From positions 186,001 to 250,000 of the forward strand of contig NZ_MTSB01000007.1 of NCBI RefSeq assembly GCF_002093745.1: a stretch of 64,000 nt of DNA, written 5' to 3'. The position numbers and the translations under genes were made by a program. This DNA is from Pseudomonas graminis. GTDB lineage: Bacteria; Pseudomonadota; Gammaproteobacteria; Pseudomonadales; Pseudomonadaceae. Below the pieces are notes generated by a model that saw only the letters and a program-made list of their open reading frames with translations, did no database searches and was not told the DNA's origin. This document shows, in pieces, positions 9,008 to 17,026 of this stretch (position 1 is its first letter; each line of letters opens with the position of its first letter).

Positions 9008-9029
9008 CGACGCTCTGCGTGGGAACGAT
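9008..9029. repeat. Partial dispersed palindromic repeat upstream of fecA
   Basis: The sequence ACGCTCTGCGTGGGAACGAT resembles one half of the palindromic unit seen more completely at 57417-57469. It sits in the 185-bp gap between fecR and fecA, between the fecR stop and the region where the fecA promoter should lie. Confidence 0.5.
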
Positions 9030-9069
9030 AATCACGCTGACTGCGGTTTATTGGAACGAGCCCTCTCTA

Positions 9070-10047
9070 TCAAACCCGCGCCTGCACGTTTACCCAATAC
9101 CGGGTGAAACGCTGCACGCGCACGGGAAGGGCGAGTTCCAGCATGTCGAGGATGCGCTCGCTGTCCGCCAAGGGGTAACTGCCGGAAATCAGCAGGTTGG
9201 CCACGGTTGCGTCGCAGTTCAAGCGACCGCGTCGGTAACGGCCCAGCTCGGCCAGAAAGTCCGACAGCTTCATGCGCGACGCCACCAGCATGCCATCCGC
9301 CCATGCGCCAGTGCCGGCGTCTAGCGGACGCACGTTGCCCCAGGCATCGCCGCTGAACGAGAGTTGCTGGCCCGCCTGGAGCAGCAAGCCCGAACCGGCC
9401 CTGCCGGTCGGGGTTATCTCGACGGCACCGGCGAATACTGCCATGTGCGTCTGTCCGCTCAACTGGCGCAGGTTGACGCGGCTTGCGCGGTCTGAGGCCT
9501 TAACGGTGCCTTCGGCAGTCAACAGGCTCAATGGCCGCGCATCCGCCGACGCCGTGATGAGGATTTCGCCTTGCAGCAACCGGATCAGCCGCTGATGTGT
9601 GTCAAAGCGTACATCGACGGCGCTGGCCGTATTCAGTTGCACCTGACTGCCATCGCTCAACGCCACCTTGCGTTGTTCGCCCACGCCGCTGTTGTAGTCG
9701 GCCAGCAACGGTTGCAAGGCAATCTGTTCACGCAGGCTCCAGCCCGCTGCCGAGCCTGCGCCCAGCAACAACAACAGTTTCAAGGCATGCCGACGGCCGG
9801 CGGACTTCGGTGCGTTGAGGGCCGCGTGTGCGAGGGGAGAAGAAAGCCCGCTCAGGCGCTGATTGACCCGTTGCATGTGCGCCCAGGCCCGCTGATGCTC
9901 GGAATTGCCGTTAAGCCACAACTGCCAGGCGTGCTGTCGGCGGGCGTCGAGCGCGCCTTCCTGCATTTCCAGCAGCCAGTCCACCGCCTGTTGCGCCACG
10001 GCGGGCGAAATGTCGGATTTGTTCAGGGTGTCGCTGCCGGAATTCAT
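9070..10047 (-). CDS. fecR: FecR-type transmembrane sigma regulator (ferric citrate)
   Basis: This 325-residue inner-membrane signal relay connects the FecA signalling domain to the FecI sigma factor. An N-terminal cytoplasmic DUF4880 segment (AVDWLLEMQEGALDARRQHAWQLWL) is followed by a membrane helix at about residues 90-108 (LKLLLLLGAGSAAGWSL), then the FecR domain (VGEQRKVALSDGSQVQLNTASAVDV) and a C-terminal region (RGRLNCDATVANLLISGSYPL) ending in VNVQARV. Its start overlaps the fecI stop by four bases, so the two are translationally coupled. fecA follows 185 bp downstream. Confidence 0.92.
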   Translation of the reverse strand: MNSGSDTLNKSDISPAVAQQAVDWLLEMQEGALDARRQHAWQLWLNGNSEHQRAWAHMQRVNQRLSGLSSPLAHAALNAPKSAGRRHALKLLLLLGAGSAAGWSLREQIALQPLLADYNSGVGEQRKVALSDGSQVQLNTASAVDVRFDTHQRLIRLLQGEILITASADARPLSLLTAEGTVKASDRASRVNLRQLSGQTHMAVFAGAVEITPTGRAGSGLLLQAGQQLSFSGDAWGNVRPLDAGTGAWADGMLVASRMKLSDFLAELGRYRRGRLNCDATVANLLISGSYPLADSERILDMLELALPVRVQRFTRYWVNVQARV

Positions 10048-10547
10048 AAGGCGAAGTAGCAGCGCAAGGCAGCCTTGTTGAGGTGACGCTTGACCGTTGC
10101 AATCGAAATATTCAGCTCGGCAGCGATCTGGCCGTGGCTCAGGCCATCGACCTGGGACATCAGAAACGCGCGCTTGACCACCACCGGCAGGCCATCCAGC
10201 AATTGGTCCAGTTCCACCAGGGTTTCAAGGATGATTGCCCGCTCTTCTTCTGAAGGTGCCACGCTTTCCGGCAGTTCCGACAACGCCTGATAATAAGCGC
10301 GTTCCAGGTCCTGACGACGGTAGTGATTGCTCAATACACGTTTGGCAATGGTGGTCAGAAAGGCGCGGGGTTCGATGATCTGCGCCGTATCGCGCGCGCC
10401 CAGCACCTTGACGAAGGTGTCCTGCGCCAGGTCTGCTGCGCTGTGAGGGCAGCCGAGTCTGCGCCGTAACCAGGTCGTCAGCCAGGCGTTGTGCGCCTGA
10501 TAAAGACCTTCGACAGTATGATTGAGGGCGGAGTGGGCGATGGGCAT
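10044..10547 (-). CDS. fecI: FecI-type ECF sigma factor (ferric citrate)
   Basis: This 167-residue sigma factor, from the ATG at 10547 (MPIAHSALNHTVEGLY), transcribes fecA. Region 2 reads LYQAHNAWLTTWLRRRLGCPHSAADLAQDTFVKVL and EPRAFLTTIAKRVLSNHYRR; region 4 is LDGLPVVVKRAFLMSQVDGLSHGQIAAELNISIATVKRHL, a helix-turn-helix at about 115-160. The open frame runs to 10898, but the extra N-terminus is unlike any sigma factor. An ATG at 10574 is an alternative start; neither has a strong ribosome binding site. It is followed by overlapping fecR, then fecA. A Fur-box-like sequence lies upstream at 10610-10628. Confidence 0.9.
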   Translation of the reverse strand: MPIAHSALNHTVEGLYQAHNAWLTTWLRRRLGCPHSAADLAQDTFVKVLGARDTAQIIEPRAFLTTIAKRVLSNHYRRQDLERAYYQALSELPESVAPSEEERAIILETLVELDQLLDGLPVVVKRAFLMSQVDGLSHGQIAAELNISIATVKRHLNKAALRCYFAL

Positions 10548-10609
10548 CACGAAGAACAATCCACGGGGACTCATTGATGGCGTGGATTCTGGCAGAGTCT
10601 TTTGCGTAT

Positions 10610-10628
10610 GAGAATATTTATCATTAAT
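10610..10628 (-). promoter_or_regulatory. Candidate Fur box upstream of fecI
   Basis: The 19 bases GAGAATATTTATCATTAAT match 13 of 19 positions of the Fur consensus, with the core A-T-C-A-T-T-A present. The site lies about 63 bp upstream of the chosen fecI ATG and just after the end of the araC-type gene, where Fur control of fecI is expected. It is weaker than the site at 1624. Confidence 0.42.
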
Positions 10629-10648
10629 ATTGCGCTTTAATTGCCCGT

Positions 10649-11533
10649 TCAGCGATGAACAGCCCCCAGTGCCTGCCGGTACTCGCCGGGTGTGGCGCCT
10701 ACAGCCTGACGAAAACGGTTGCTGAAGTGGCTGGCGCTGGCGAAACCGCAGGCCAGCGCAATCTCGCCGAGGGGCTTGGCGGTCTGACGCAGCAAGTGGC
10801 GAGCCTGGCCGATCCGGCGGGCCAGCAGGTATTGATGCGGCGGCAAGCCGAAGCTTTCGCGAAACATGCGGGCAAAGTGGTATTCCGACAGCGCGCACAT
10901 GGCCGCCAGTTGACCGAGGCTCAGCGGGTCAGCCAGATGCATTTCGATGAAATCGGTTAAATGACGCCGCACGTGCGGTGCCAGGCCGCCTTTCAACCGC
11001 AGGCCCTCACGCATTCCCGCCTGACGAAGCAGCGCGTGGCTGACCATTTCGTGAGCCAGACTGCTGGTCAGCAGGCGCTCGCCAGGCTCTGCCCAGTTCA
11101 GACGAATCAACTGCTGGAACCGCTGCGCCTGTACAGCATCGTCGAGAAACGTGTGCTCGCGCAGCTGCATTTCCCGAGGCTCGCGATCCAGCAACGTCAC
11201 GCAGCCCAGTGCGAAGTGTTCCTGGCTGAAATACAAATGCGCCAGACGGATCTCACCATTCACCACCCAGGCCGACTCGTGGCCTGCGGGCAGCACACAA
11301 AGCTTGCCCGGCGAGCCTTTCTGATCAGGCTGGCCACGCCGGAACGTACCGGTGCCGTCGGCGACGTAACACGACAGCGTGTGATGAGTCGGCGCGTGAT
11401 ACTCCTGTGAGTCGTGCCGATTGTTCCACTGCGCGGCCATCAACCCGTCGCCCAGCGGCGCGCTTTGCTCAAGGCGGGCATGGGGGGAGCTGCTCAAGGC
11501 CTGGAAGACCTGAATGGAGTCGATGGCTGACAT
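10649..11533 (-). CDS. AraC-family transcriptional regulator
   Basis: This 294-residue regulator has an N-terminal cupin-like ligand-binding part (YHAPTHHTLSCYVADGTGTFRRG, LCVLPAGHESAWVV) and a C-terminal AraC domain with two helix-turn-helices at about residues 190-288 (LGQLAAMCALSEYHFARMFRESFGLPPHQYLLARRI; LGEIALACGFASASHFSNRFRQAVGATPGEYR). A GAGGA site precedes the ATG. It is divergent from the EamA transporter gene that starts 135 bp away, a layout typical of a regulator controlling its neighbour. The ligand cannot be inferred. It ends close to the fecI leader on the same strand, but its type does not suggest an iron role. Confidence 0.88.
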   Translation of the reverse strand: MSAIDSIQVFQALSSSPHARLEQSAPLGDGLMAAQWNNRHDSQEYHAPTHHTLSCYVADGTGTFRRGQPDQKGSPGKLCVLPAGHESAWVVNGEIRLAHLYFSQEHFALGCVTLLDREPREMQLREHTFLDDAVQAQRFQQLIRLNWAEPGERLLTSSLAHEMVSHALLRQAGMREGLRLKGGLAPHVRRHLTDFIEMHLADPLSLGQLAAMCALSEYHFARMFRESFGLPPHQYLLARRIGQARHLLRQTAKPLGEIALACGFASASHFSNRFRQAVGATPGEYRQALGAVHR

Positions 11534-11668
11534 GGTGAATCCTCTAGGCTTCGTATCCTACCTGCAGCCCGCGCCGCTGCCATTACCTGTTCAATCAAAA
11601 GCGCAAGATTGTGCAAGCGGGCGCGCGGCAGGACGCAGCAGACTGATGGCTCATTGAGGAGCCGCACC

Positions 11669-12571
11669 ATGAACCTTTCGCTTTATCTGCTGACCGTGCT
11701 GATCTGGGGCACCACCTGGATCGCCCTGAAACTCCAGCTCGGCGACGTCGCCATCCCGGTCTCCATCGTGTATCGCTTTGCATTGGCGGCACTGGTGCTG
11801 TTTGCATTCCTGCTGCTGACCAAGCGTCTGCAACCCGTCAACCGTCGCGGTCAGTTGATCTGTCTGGCGCAAGGCGTGTGCCTGTTCTGCGTCAATTTCA
11901 TGTGCTTCTACACGGCCAGCCAATGGATACCCAGCGGCCTGATCGCCGTGGTGTTCTCGACCTCCACCTTATGGAATGCGTTGAATGCGCGGGTGTTCTT
12001 TCGCCAGAAGATCGCCGGCAACGTCATGGCCGGTGGCGCAATGGGCCTGCTGGGGCTGGCGTGCCTGTTCTGGCCTGAACTGTCCGGGCACAGCGCAAGC
12101 CGCGAAACCCTGATCGGCCTGGGGCTGGCGCTGCTCGGCACCCTGTGTTTTTCAGCGGGCAATATGCTCTCGAGCCTGCAACAGAAATCAGGGTTGCGGC
12201 CGCTGACCACCAACGCCTGGGGCATGTTCTACGGCGCAAGCATTCTCGCCCTTTACTGTCTGCTCAGCGGCACGCCGTTCACCTTCGAATGGAACAGCCG
12301 TTATATCGGTTCGCTGCTGTTTCTGGTCATCCCCGGCTCGGTGATCGCTTTCACCGCGTACCTGACCCTGGTCGGCCGCATGGGGCCGGAACGCGCGGCT
12401 TACTGCACTGTGTTGTTCCCGATTGTGGCGCTGAACATCTCGACATGGCTCGAGGGCTATCAGTGGACGGCAGCGGCGCTGGTGGGGCTCGTGCTGGTGA
12501 TGGCGGGGAATGTGCTGGTGTTCAGGAAGGCCAGGCCGGTGGCCGTTGTTGCCGGCGCCAGGCTGGCCTGA
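11669..12571 (+). CDS. EamA/DMT-family transporter
   Basis: This 300-residue inner-membrane protein has about ten hydrophobic helices in two EamA repeats, for example LYLLTVLIWGTTWIALKLQLG (1-23) and FSAGNMLSSLQQ opening the second half. Members export amino acids or other metabolites, or take up small solutes; the substrate is not predictable. The ATG at 11669 is preferred because GAGGAGC lies just upstream; the open frame reaches back to 11609 with no plausible start signal. It is divergent from the AraC-type regulator gene, which may control it. Confidence 0.88.
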   Translation: MNLSLYLLTVLIWGTTWIALKLQLGDVAIPVSIVYRFALAALVLFAFLLLTKRLQPVNRRGQLICLAQGVCLFCVNFMCFYTASQWIPSGLIAVVFSTSTLWNALNARVFFRQKIAGNVMAGGAMGLLGLACLFWPELSGHSASRETLIGLGLALLGTLCFSAGNMLSSLQQKSGLRPLTTNAWGMFYGASILALYCLLSGTPFTFEWNSRYIGSLLFLVIPGSVIAFTAYLTLVGRMGPERAAYCTVLFPIVALNISTWLEGYQWTAAALVGLVLVMAGNVLVFRKARPVAVVAGARLA

Positions 12572-12580
12572 GCCCGAAAG

Positions 12581-12606
12581 GATCGTTCCCCGGCCGGGGA
12601 ACGATC
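12581..12606. terminator. Perfect 26-bp palindrome, probable bidirectional terminator/repeat
   Basis: Each arm is GATCGTTCCCCGG and the whole is self-complementary, lying between the convergent eamA-type gene and the hydroxyacid dehydrogenase gene. An A-run follows (CAAAAATG), giving a U-run in minus-strand transcripts only after a C. The GATCGTTCCC arm is shared with the repeat at 57417, so it is likely a member of that repeat family acting as a transcription end. Confidence 0.6.
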
Positions 12607-12618
12607 ACAAAAATGCTT

Positions 12619-13593
12619 TCAGCCTTTCCACACTTGCGGGTTGACCAGGTCCTGCGGCCGCTCGCCCAGCAGCGCGCTGCGCAGGTTGCGGTAGGCGCGG
12701 TCGGCCATTGCCTCGCGGGTTTCAGTGGTGGCCGAGCCGACGTGGGGCAGGGTCACTGCATTCTTGAGCTGGAACAGCGGTGATTCGCTCAGCGGCTCTT
12801 TTTCGTAAACATCCAGACCTGCGCCGCGAATCGTGCCGTTTTGCAAGGCTTCGATCAGTGCGGGCTCGTCGACAATCGGGCCACGCGCGATGTTGATCAG
12901 GATGGCGCCGGGCTTCATCAGGCCCAGTTCGCGACGGCCTATCAGGTGTTTGGTCTTTTCGCTCAACGGCACGACCAGGCAGACGAAATCCGCTTCGGCC
13001 AGCAGTTGGTCCAGGCTGCGAAACTGCGCACCCAGTTCCTGTTCCAGTTCAGTCTTGCGGCTGTTACCGCTGTACAGGATCGGCATGTTGAAGCCCAGAC
13101 GACCACGTCGCGCAATGGCCGCGCCGATATTGCCCATGCCGACGATGCCCAGCGTCTTGCCATACACGTCGGTGCCGAAATGCGGCGCTTCAATGCTGCG
13201 GGTCCATTGCCCCGCCTTGGTGTAGGCGTCCAGCTCGGCGACACGACGGGCGCTGCTCATGATCAGCGAAAAACCGAGGTCAGCGGTGGTTTCGGTCAAT
13301 ACGTCCGGGGTGTTGGTGAGCAGAATGCCGCGCTCGCTGAGGTAGCCGACATCGTAGTTGTCGTAACCCACCGAAATGCTGGAAACCACCTCCAGTTTTG
13401 CCGCGTTCTGCAGCTGTTCGCGGCCCAGTTTACGGCCCGCGCCGATCAGCCCGTGGGACTCTGGCAATGCCTCTTCGAACTGAGCGTTTATGTCGCCCTT
13501 TTTGGAGTTGGGCACGATCACATTGAAGTCTTGCGCGAGGCGCTCGGCCATTTCCGGGGAGACACGGCTGAAGGCGAGTACGGTTTTTTTCAT
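12619..13593 (-). CDS. D-isomer-specific 2-hydroxyacid dehydrogenase (GhrB/TkrA-like)
   Basis: This 324-residue NAD(P)H-dependent reductase probably acts on glyoxylate, hydroxypyruvate or 2-ketogluconate. It has the dinucleotide motif GIVGMGNIGAAIARR (about 150-165), catalytic Arg in NIARGPIVDEPAL (about 237), Glu in the AGLDVYEKEPL block and catalytic His in LPHVGSA (about 287). The upstream ISVGYDNYDV segment is typical of the GhrB/TkrA branch. The chosen ATG (MKKTVLAFSR) at 13593 begins the usual first beta strand; the open frame extends 12 residues further without support. The LysR regulator gene is next upstream on the same strand, separated by about 90 bp. Confidence 0.88.
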   Translation of the reverse strand: MKKTVLAFSRVSPEMAERLAQDFNVIVPNSKKGDINAQFEEALPESHGLIGAGRKLGREQLQNAAKLEVVSSISVGYDNYDVGYLSERGILLTNTPDVLTETTADLGFSLIMSSARRVAELDAYTKAGQWTRSIEAPHFGTDVYGKTLGIVGMGNIGAAIARRGRLGFNMPILYSGNSRKTELEQELGAQFRSLDQLLAEADFVCLVVPLSEKTKHLIGRRELGLMKPGAILINIARGPIVDEPALIEALQNGTIRGAGLDVYEKEPLSESPLFQLKNAVTLPHVGSATTETREAMADRAYRNLRSALLGERPQDLVNPQVWKG

Positions 13594-13680
13594 TGGGCAG
13601 TCACTCTTGAGCGGTTGAATGAGTAGCACGCTAACATTCCTGCCCGCTCTTTGGCAGCCGCTTTTTTCGGTTGTACGATG

Positions 13681-14628
13681 TCAGGACGATGCCTTCAGTG
13701 CCTGCACATGCAGGTCGGCTTCGTCGGCCGCGAGAATTTCCGGCAGCGAGCCACGCAGGTATTCGACCCAGGTCCTGATCTTCGCATCCAGGTACTGGCG
13801 CGACGGGTAGATGGCGTAAAGGTTGAGTTCTTGCGAGCGGTAGTCAGACAGCACGCGCACCAGTGTGCCGTTGCGCAGGCCGTCGATGGCCGAGTAGATC
13901 GGCAGAATGCCGACTCCCATGCCGCTGGAAATAGCGGTTTTCATTGCATCGGCCGAGTTGACCAGCAAGGGCGAGCTGTTGATGGTGACCATCTCCTGGC
14001 CGTCAGGGCCGTCGAACAGCCATTTCTCCAGCGGGAACACCGGGCTGACCAGACGCAGGCACGCATGATTCAGCAGGTCTGCAGGCTTGTGCGCCATGCC
14101 GAATGTCTTGACGTACTCGGGGGACGCACAAACGATGCTGTAGGTGATCCCCAGGCGTTGCGACACAAAACCCGAGTCTGCCAGCTCGCTGGCCAGTACG
14201 ATTGATACGTCATAGCCTTCTTCGAGCAAATCCGGCACCCGATGAGTCATGGTCAGGTCGAACGCGACGTCAGGATGGCTGCGGCGGTAGCGGGCAATGG
14301 CGTCGATCACATAATGCTGGCCGACGCCGGGCATCGAATGCACCTTGAGCTGGCCGGCGGGGCGGGCATGGGCGTCGCTGGCTTCGGCTTCGGCTTCTTC
14401 GACCGAGGCGAGAATCTGTTCGCAACGCAGCAAGTAGCGTTTGCCGGCCTCGGTGAGGGCGATGCGGCGGGTCGTGCGGTTGAGCAGGCGGGTCTGCAGG
14501 TGCGCTTCAAGGTTGGAGACTGCGCGCGAGACGTTGGCTGTTGTGGTGTCCAGCACTGCAGCGGCGGCTGTGAAGCTACCCGCCTGGGCCACGCAGCTAA
14601 AGGCACGCATGTTTTGCAGGGTGTCCAT
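13681..14628 (-). CDS. LysR-family transcriptional regulator
   Basis: This 315-residue regulator has an N-terminal winged helix-turn-helix (MDTLQNMRAFSCVAQAGSFTAAAAVL, NVSRAVSNLEAHLQTRLLNRTTRRIALTEAG) and a C-terminal periplasmic-binding-like effector domain (from about residue 90). The ATG at 14628 gives the usual LysR start; in-frame upstream codons to 14700 would add an atypical leader. The effector is unknown. It is followed on the same strand by the 2-hydroxyacid dehydrogenase gene, a possible target. Confidence 0.9.
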   Translation of the reverse strand: MDTLQNMRAFSCVAQAGSFTAAAAVLDTTTANVSRAVSNLEAHLQTRLLNRTTRRIALTEAGKRYLLRCEQILASVEEAEAEASDAHARPAGQLKVHSMPGVGQHYVIDAIARYRRSHPDVAFDLTMTHRVPDLLEEGYDVSIVLASELADSGFVSQRLGITYSIVCASPEYVKTFGMAHKPADLLNHACLRLVSPVFPLEKWLFDGPDGQEMVTINSSPLLVNSADAMKTAISSGMGVGILPIYSAIDGLRNGTLVRVLSDYRSQELNLYAIYPSRQYLDAKIRTWVEYLRGSLPEILAADEADLHVQALKASS

Positions 14629-14757
14629 GAGTACTTCTCTAAGTGGGTACTTCTCTGAAGTGATAGCAAATTGTGACATGAAGTAACGCGCGCATGTCAT
14701 CCTGCCAACGCATTATCACCGTTTCTGTAACAAAGCTTCAGGCGCCCGCGCTTGTTG

Positions 14758-14810
14758 CACACGCTCTCGCGTGGAAGTGCCTGTCATGATGGGCTGCATC
14801 ACAGATCAGT
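14758..14810. repeat. Degenerate copy of the dispersed palindromic repeat
   Basis: The stretch ACGCTCTCGCGTGGAAGTGC, then GGGCTGCATCACAGATCAGTG, aligns with 57428-57478 (ACGCTCCAGCGTGGGAATGC, then GGGTGACGCTCCGCGTCACAGACCTGTG). It overlaps the last bases of the short-chain dehydrogenase gene and fills the gap to the LysR gene start. Confidence 0.45.
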
Positions 14811-15617
14811 GTTCAGTCCAAACCGCTTTCTCAAGCCTTTTTCCAACAGCCCCTTGGGCAACAACCACGCCATCAGCGGCAGCAGGCGCGAGCCGTTGCC
14901 TATGCGCAGCAAACGTGGCGGGTTGGCCTGTTGCACCGCCTTGAGCAGTTCGCGGGCCAGGACCGTGGCGGGTGTCGGGTTGTCCAGCGAAGCCTTGGCG
15001 CGGGCGCGGATACCCTCGCGGATCGGCCACCAGGGCGACTGTTCGCTGATCAACTGTTCGGCTTCGTGACTGGCATTTTTGGCGAAACTGGATGCAATTG
15101 CGCCGGGTTGTACTTCCATGACTTGAACACCAAACGGAGCCAGCTCAAGACGCAGGGCATCGCTGAGGGCATGGACTGCCGCTTTTGATGCGCAATAGGC
15201 GCCTGCGAACGGCGTGACCAGCACACCTGAAACGCTGCCGATATTCACCACCAGGCCTTTGTTGCGGCGCAGCGCCGGGAACAGCGCGCGGGTCACGCCA
15301 ACCACTGAAAACACATTGGTTTCAAACTGCCGCTGCAGCGCATCGACGCCGCCGTCCAGCAGCGGCCCCATCGCGCCATAGCCCGCGTTATTGATCAGCA
15401 CGTCCAGCCCGCCATGTTCCAGCCCGGCGTCGAGTTGCTCCAGCGCCGGCCCGTCATTGACGTCAAGCTGTATGGCAATGAACCCGGCAGCGCTCAGCGC
15501 CGCGACATCTTCTTCCTTGCGCGCGGTGGCCCAGACTTCATAGCCTGTGGCTTTGAAGGCATCAGCCAGGGCACGGCCTATTCCGCTGGAACAGCCTGTT
15601 ATGAGCGCGATGGGCAT
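14799..15617 (-). CDS. Short-chain dehydrogenase/reductase
   Basis: This 272-residue classical SDR oxidoreductase has the cofactor motif ITGCSSGIGRALA (residues 6-18), NNAG in INNAGYGAMG (about 85), catalytic Ser in NIGSVSG (about 133), and the YxxxK pair in AYCASKAAVHAL (about 149-153). The C-terminal extension with LLPLMAWLLPKGLLEKGLRK may be a membrane-associating helix, as in some acyl- or sterol-modifying SDRs. The substrate is unknown. The small membrane-protein gene is just downstream of its start on the same strand. Confidence 0.9.
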   Translation of the reverse strand: MPIALITGCSSGIGRALADAFKATGYEVWATARKEEDVAALSAAGFIAIQLDVNDGPALEQLDAGLEHGGLDVLINNAGYGAMGPLLDGGVDALQRQFETNVFSVVGVTRALFPALRRNKGLVVNIGSVSGVLVTPFAGAYCASKAAVHALSDALRLELAPFGVQVMEVQPGAIASSFAKNASHEAEQLISEQSPWWPIREGIRARAKASLDNPTPATVLARELLKAVQQANPPRLLRIGNGSRLLPLMAWLLPKGLLEKGLRKRFGLNTDL

Positions 15618-15635
15618 AGGTAGGGTCCTTGTGGA

Positions 15636-16100
15636 TCAGTCCGAAAAGCTGCCTTGCAAATGCTCTGCGCGAAATTCGAGGGTTTGCGGGCGATAGCCTT
15701 TGCGCAATACGGGCAGCGGCACACAGTCCTGCCATGTGTCTTTGGCCTGAAGCTCGCCAGGGCCACGGTAGCGGGCAGACAGGTAAGTGTTATCCGTCAG
15801 ATTCGCTGTGTCACCGGGTGCGTAGGCAGCAACGCGCCAGTGCAATTCCTGCAAGGCGACTTGATTGGCGTTGGTGATTGTCACGCTCAGAGGACGATCG
15901 GCAGGGCAGCGTTGCGGATCGTAGCTGAGGCGGATATCCAGATGCTCCAGTTGACGCGTTTCCCGATGGTCTTGCCAGATCACTATCGCCGCCACGATCC
16001 CGAGGCCGGCAGCCGCTGCCAGCGAGACCGGCAAGGCCTTGGCCGGGTAGCGCAGTAACAGAATAAGCCAGGTCAGGATCAACAAAGTGCCGATAATCAT
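15636..16100 (-). CDS. Conserved small inner-membrane protein
   Basis: This 154-residue protein begins with two hydrophobic helices (MIIGTLLILTWLILLLRY and LPVSLAAAAGLGIVAAIVIW) followed by a soluble domain rich in beta strands (LDIRLSYDPQRCPADRPLSVTITNAN...ELHWRVAAY), probably periplasmic with an Ig-like fold. The ATG at 16100 has a GGAG site; the open frame extends to 16280 without support. Similar proteins in Pseudomonas are annotated as hypothetical or as multidrug-transport associated; I do not assign a function. It lies 18 bp upstream of the SDR gene on the same strand and may be co-transcribed with it. Confidence 0.7.
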   Translation of the reverse strand: MIIGTLLILTWLILLLRYPAKALPVSLAAAAGLGIVAAIVIWQDHRETRQLEHLDIRLSYDPQRCPADRPLSVTITNANQVALQELHWRVAAYAPGDTANLTDNTYLSARYRGPGELQAKDTWQDCVPLPVLRKGYRPQTLEFRAEHLQGSFSD

Positions 16101-16290
16101 GCGCGTCTCCAGCGGGGGCAGTGCTGGACATCCTACAGACATTGGTGAGGCGTTGACCAATGGGGAGGCATGGGCTGTACAGCAAGAAACAACGCTTGGA
16201 AAAGCACCATTGGAGCAGGTGAAGCGCTGCGCTGAAAGGATAAAAGCTCGGTGACATGCTTTCCGGCTGTCACCGAGCAATCAGATCCGA

Positions 16291-16695
16291 TCAGGACGTG
16301 AATGTATAGACATCGGATTCCTGTACGCGCACCCATACGCCCGCTACGGTGTGTTGTATGAACGCGATAATAATCGCTTCGTGATACGGCTCGAAGGCTG
16401 GATCAAGCTGAGTGTTGTCAATCACATGTTTTGTGTCCTCGCCAGGCTTCAGAGTAATGAAGCCTGTTGATTGAGGATGAAAGGTTCCGTCTTTGTTTAA
16501 AAACGAGAGGGCTGCCATGCCAAAAGTGTCACCCTCAAGTTTTGGCAATACCACAGTGAAAGGCTTGCCCAAATCAATCACGCCGTTTTGTGCTTCGGCT
16601 ATGTAAGGCTTTAACAGAGGAGAAATATTATCTTCGGTCGTGTGGATGCCTGCTTCTTTAAACAGTTTCAACAGATCGCCGTTGGTATGTTTCAT
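16291..16695 (-). CDS. Unrecognised 134-residue protein
   Basis: A short N-terminal helix (LLKLFKEAGIHTT) is followed by a mostly beta-strand body (GKPFTVVLPKLEGDTFGMAALSFLNKDG, STGFITLKPGEDTKHVI, AIIIAFIQHTVAGVWVRVQESDVYTF). There is no signal peptide, cysteine or clear catalytic motif. The gene is moderately AT-rich compared with its neighbours. It is divergent from the TccC/Rhs-like toxin gene, with 331 bp between the two starts. Coding is supported by an uninterrupted frame, plausible protein composition and a GGAGC before the ATG. An association with the toxin is only positional. Confidence 0.6.
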   Translation of the reverse strand: MKHTNGDLLKLFKEAGIHTTEDNISPLLKPYIAEAQNGVIDLGKPFTVVLPKLEGDTFGMAALSFLNKDGTFHPQSTGFITLKPGEDTKHVIDNTQLDPAFEPYHEAIIIAFIQHTVAGVWVRVQESDVYTFTS

Positions 16696-17026
16696 GGTGT
16701 CGAGCTCCTTGGTGGATGACGCGGTTCAGTGGGTTGCATCACCTCGGCACTGATAGTAGGCGTACGTTATTCCGGTCTCTACTGACAAAAATAACAGTGT
16801 TTTTCACCTGTTCAGTGTGTGTGACACGAACCCGAAGGTCAGGCACCTGATTGTAATGTTCGTGAGCGATTTCCACGGAGCGGTTACTGTCAGATCTGCC
16901 AGTAGGCACTGCCTGCCTGCGTGGTTACATTAAACAATCGAAACTTGATTTTTCCCGCGCCGGCCATGTTGTTCAAGCCCTGTTAAACAGGCTCATCCGG
17001 TGTCGGGCTTTACGCAGGTCATCACG
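16696..17026. other. Non-coding gap between divergent ORFan and TccC-like genes
   Basis: This 331-bp region is AT-richer than the surroundings. It should hold the promoters for both divergent genes. I see no strong inverted repeat, terminator or recognisable operator. Confidence 0.5.

Noticed and set aside
6536..10547. Idea that the fec region was a new uptake system
   Set aside because: All three proteins match the known FecA, FecR and FecI families with normal layout, so it is an ordinary ferric citrate set.
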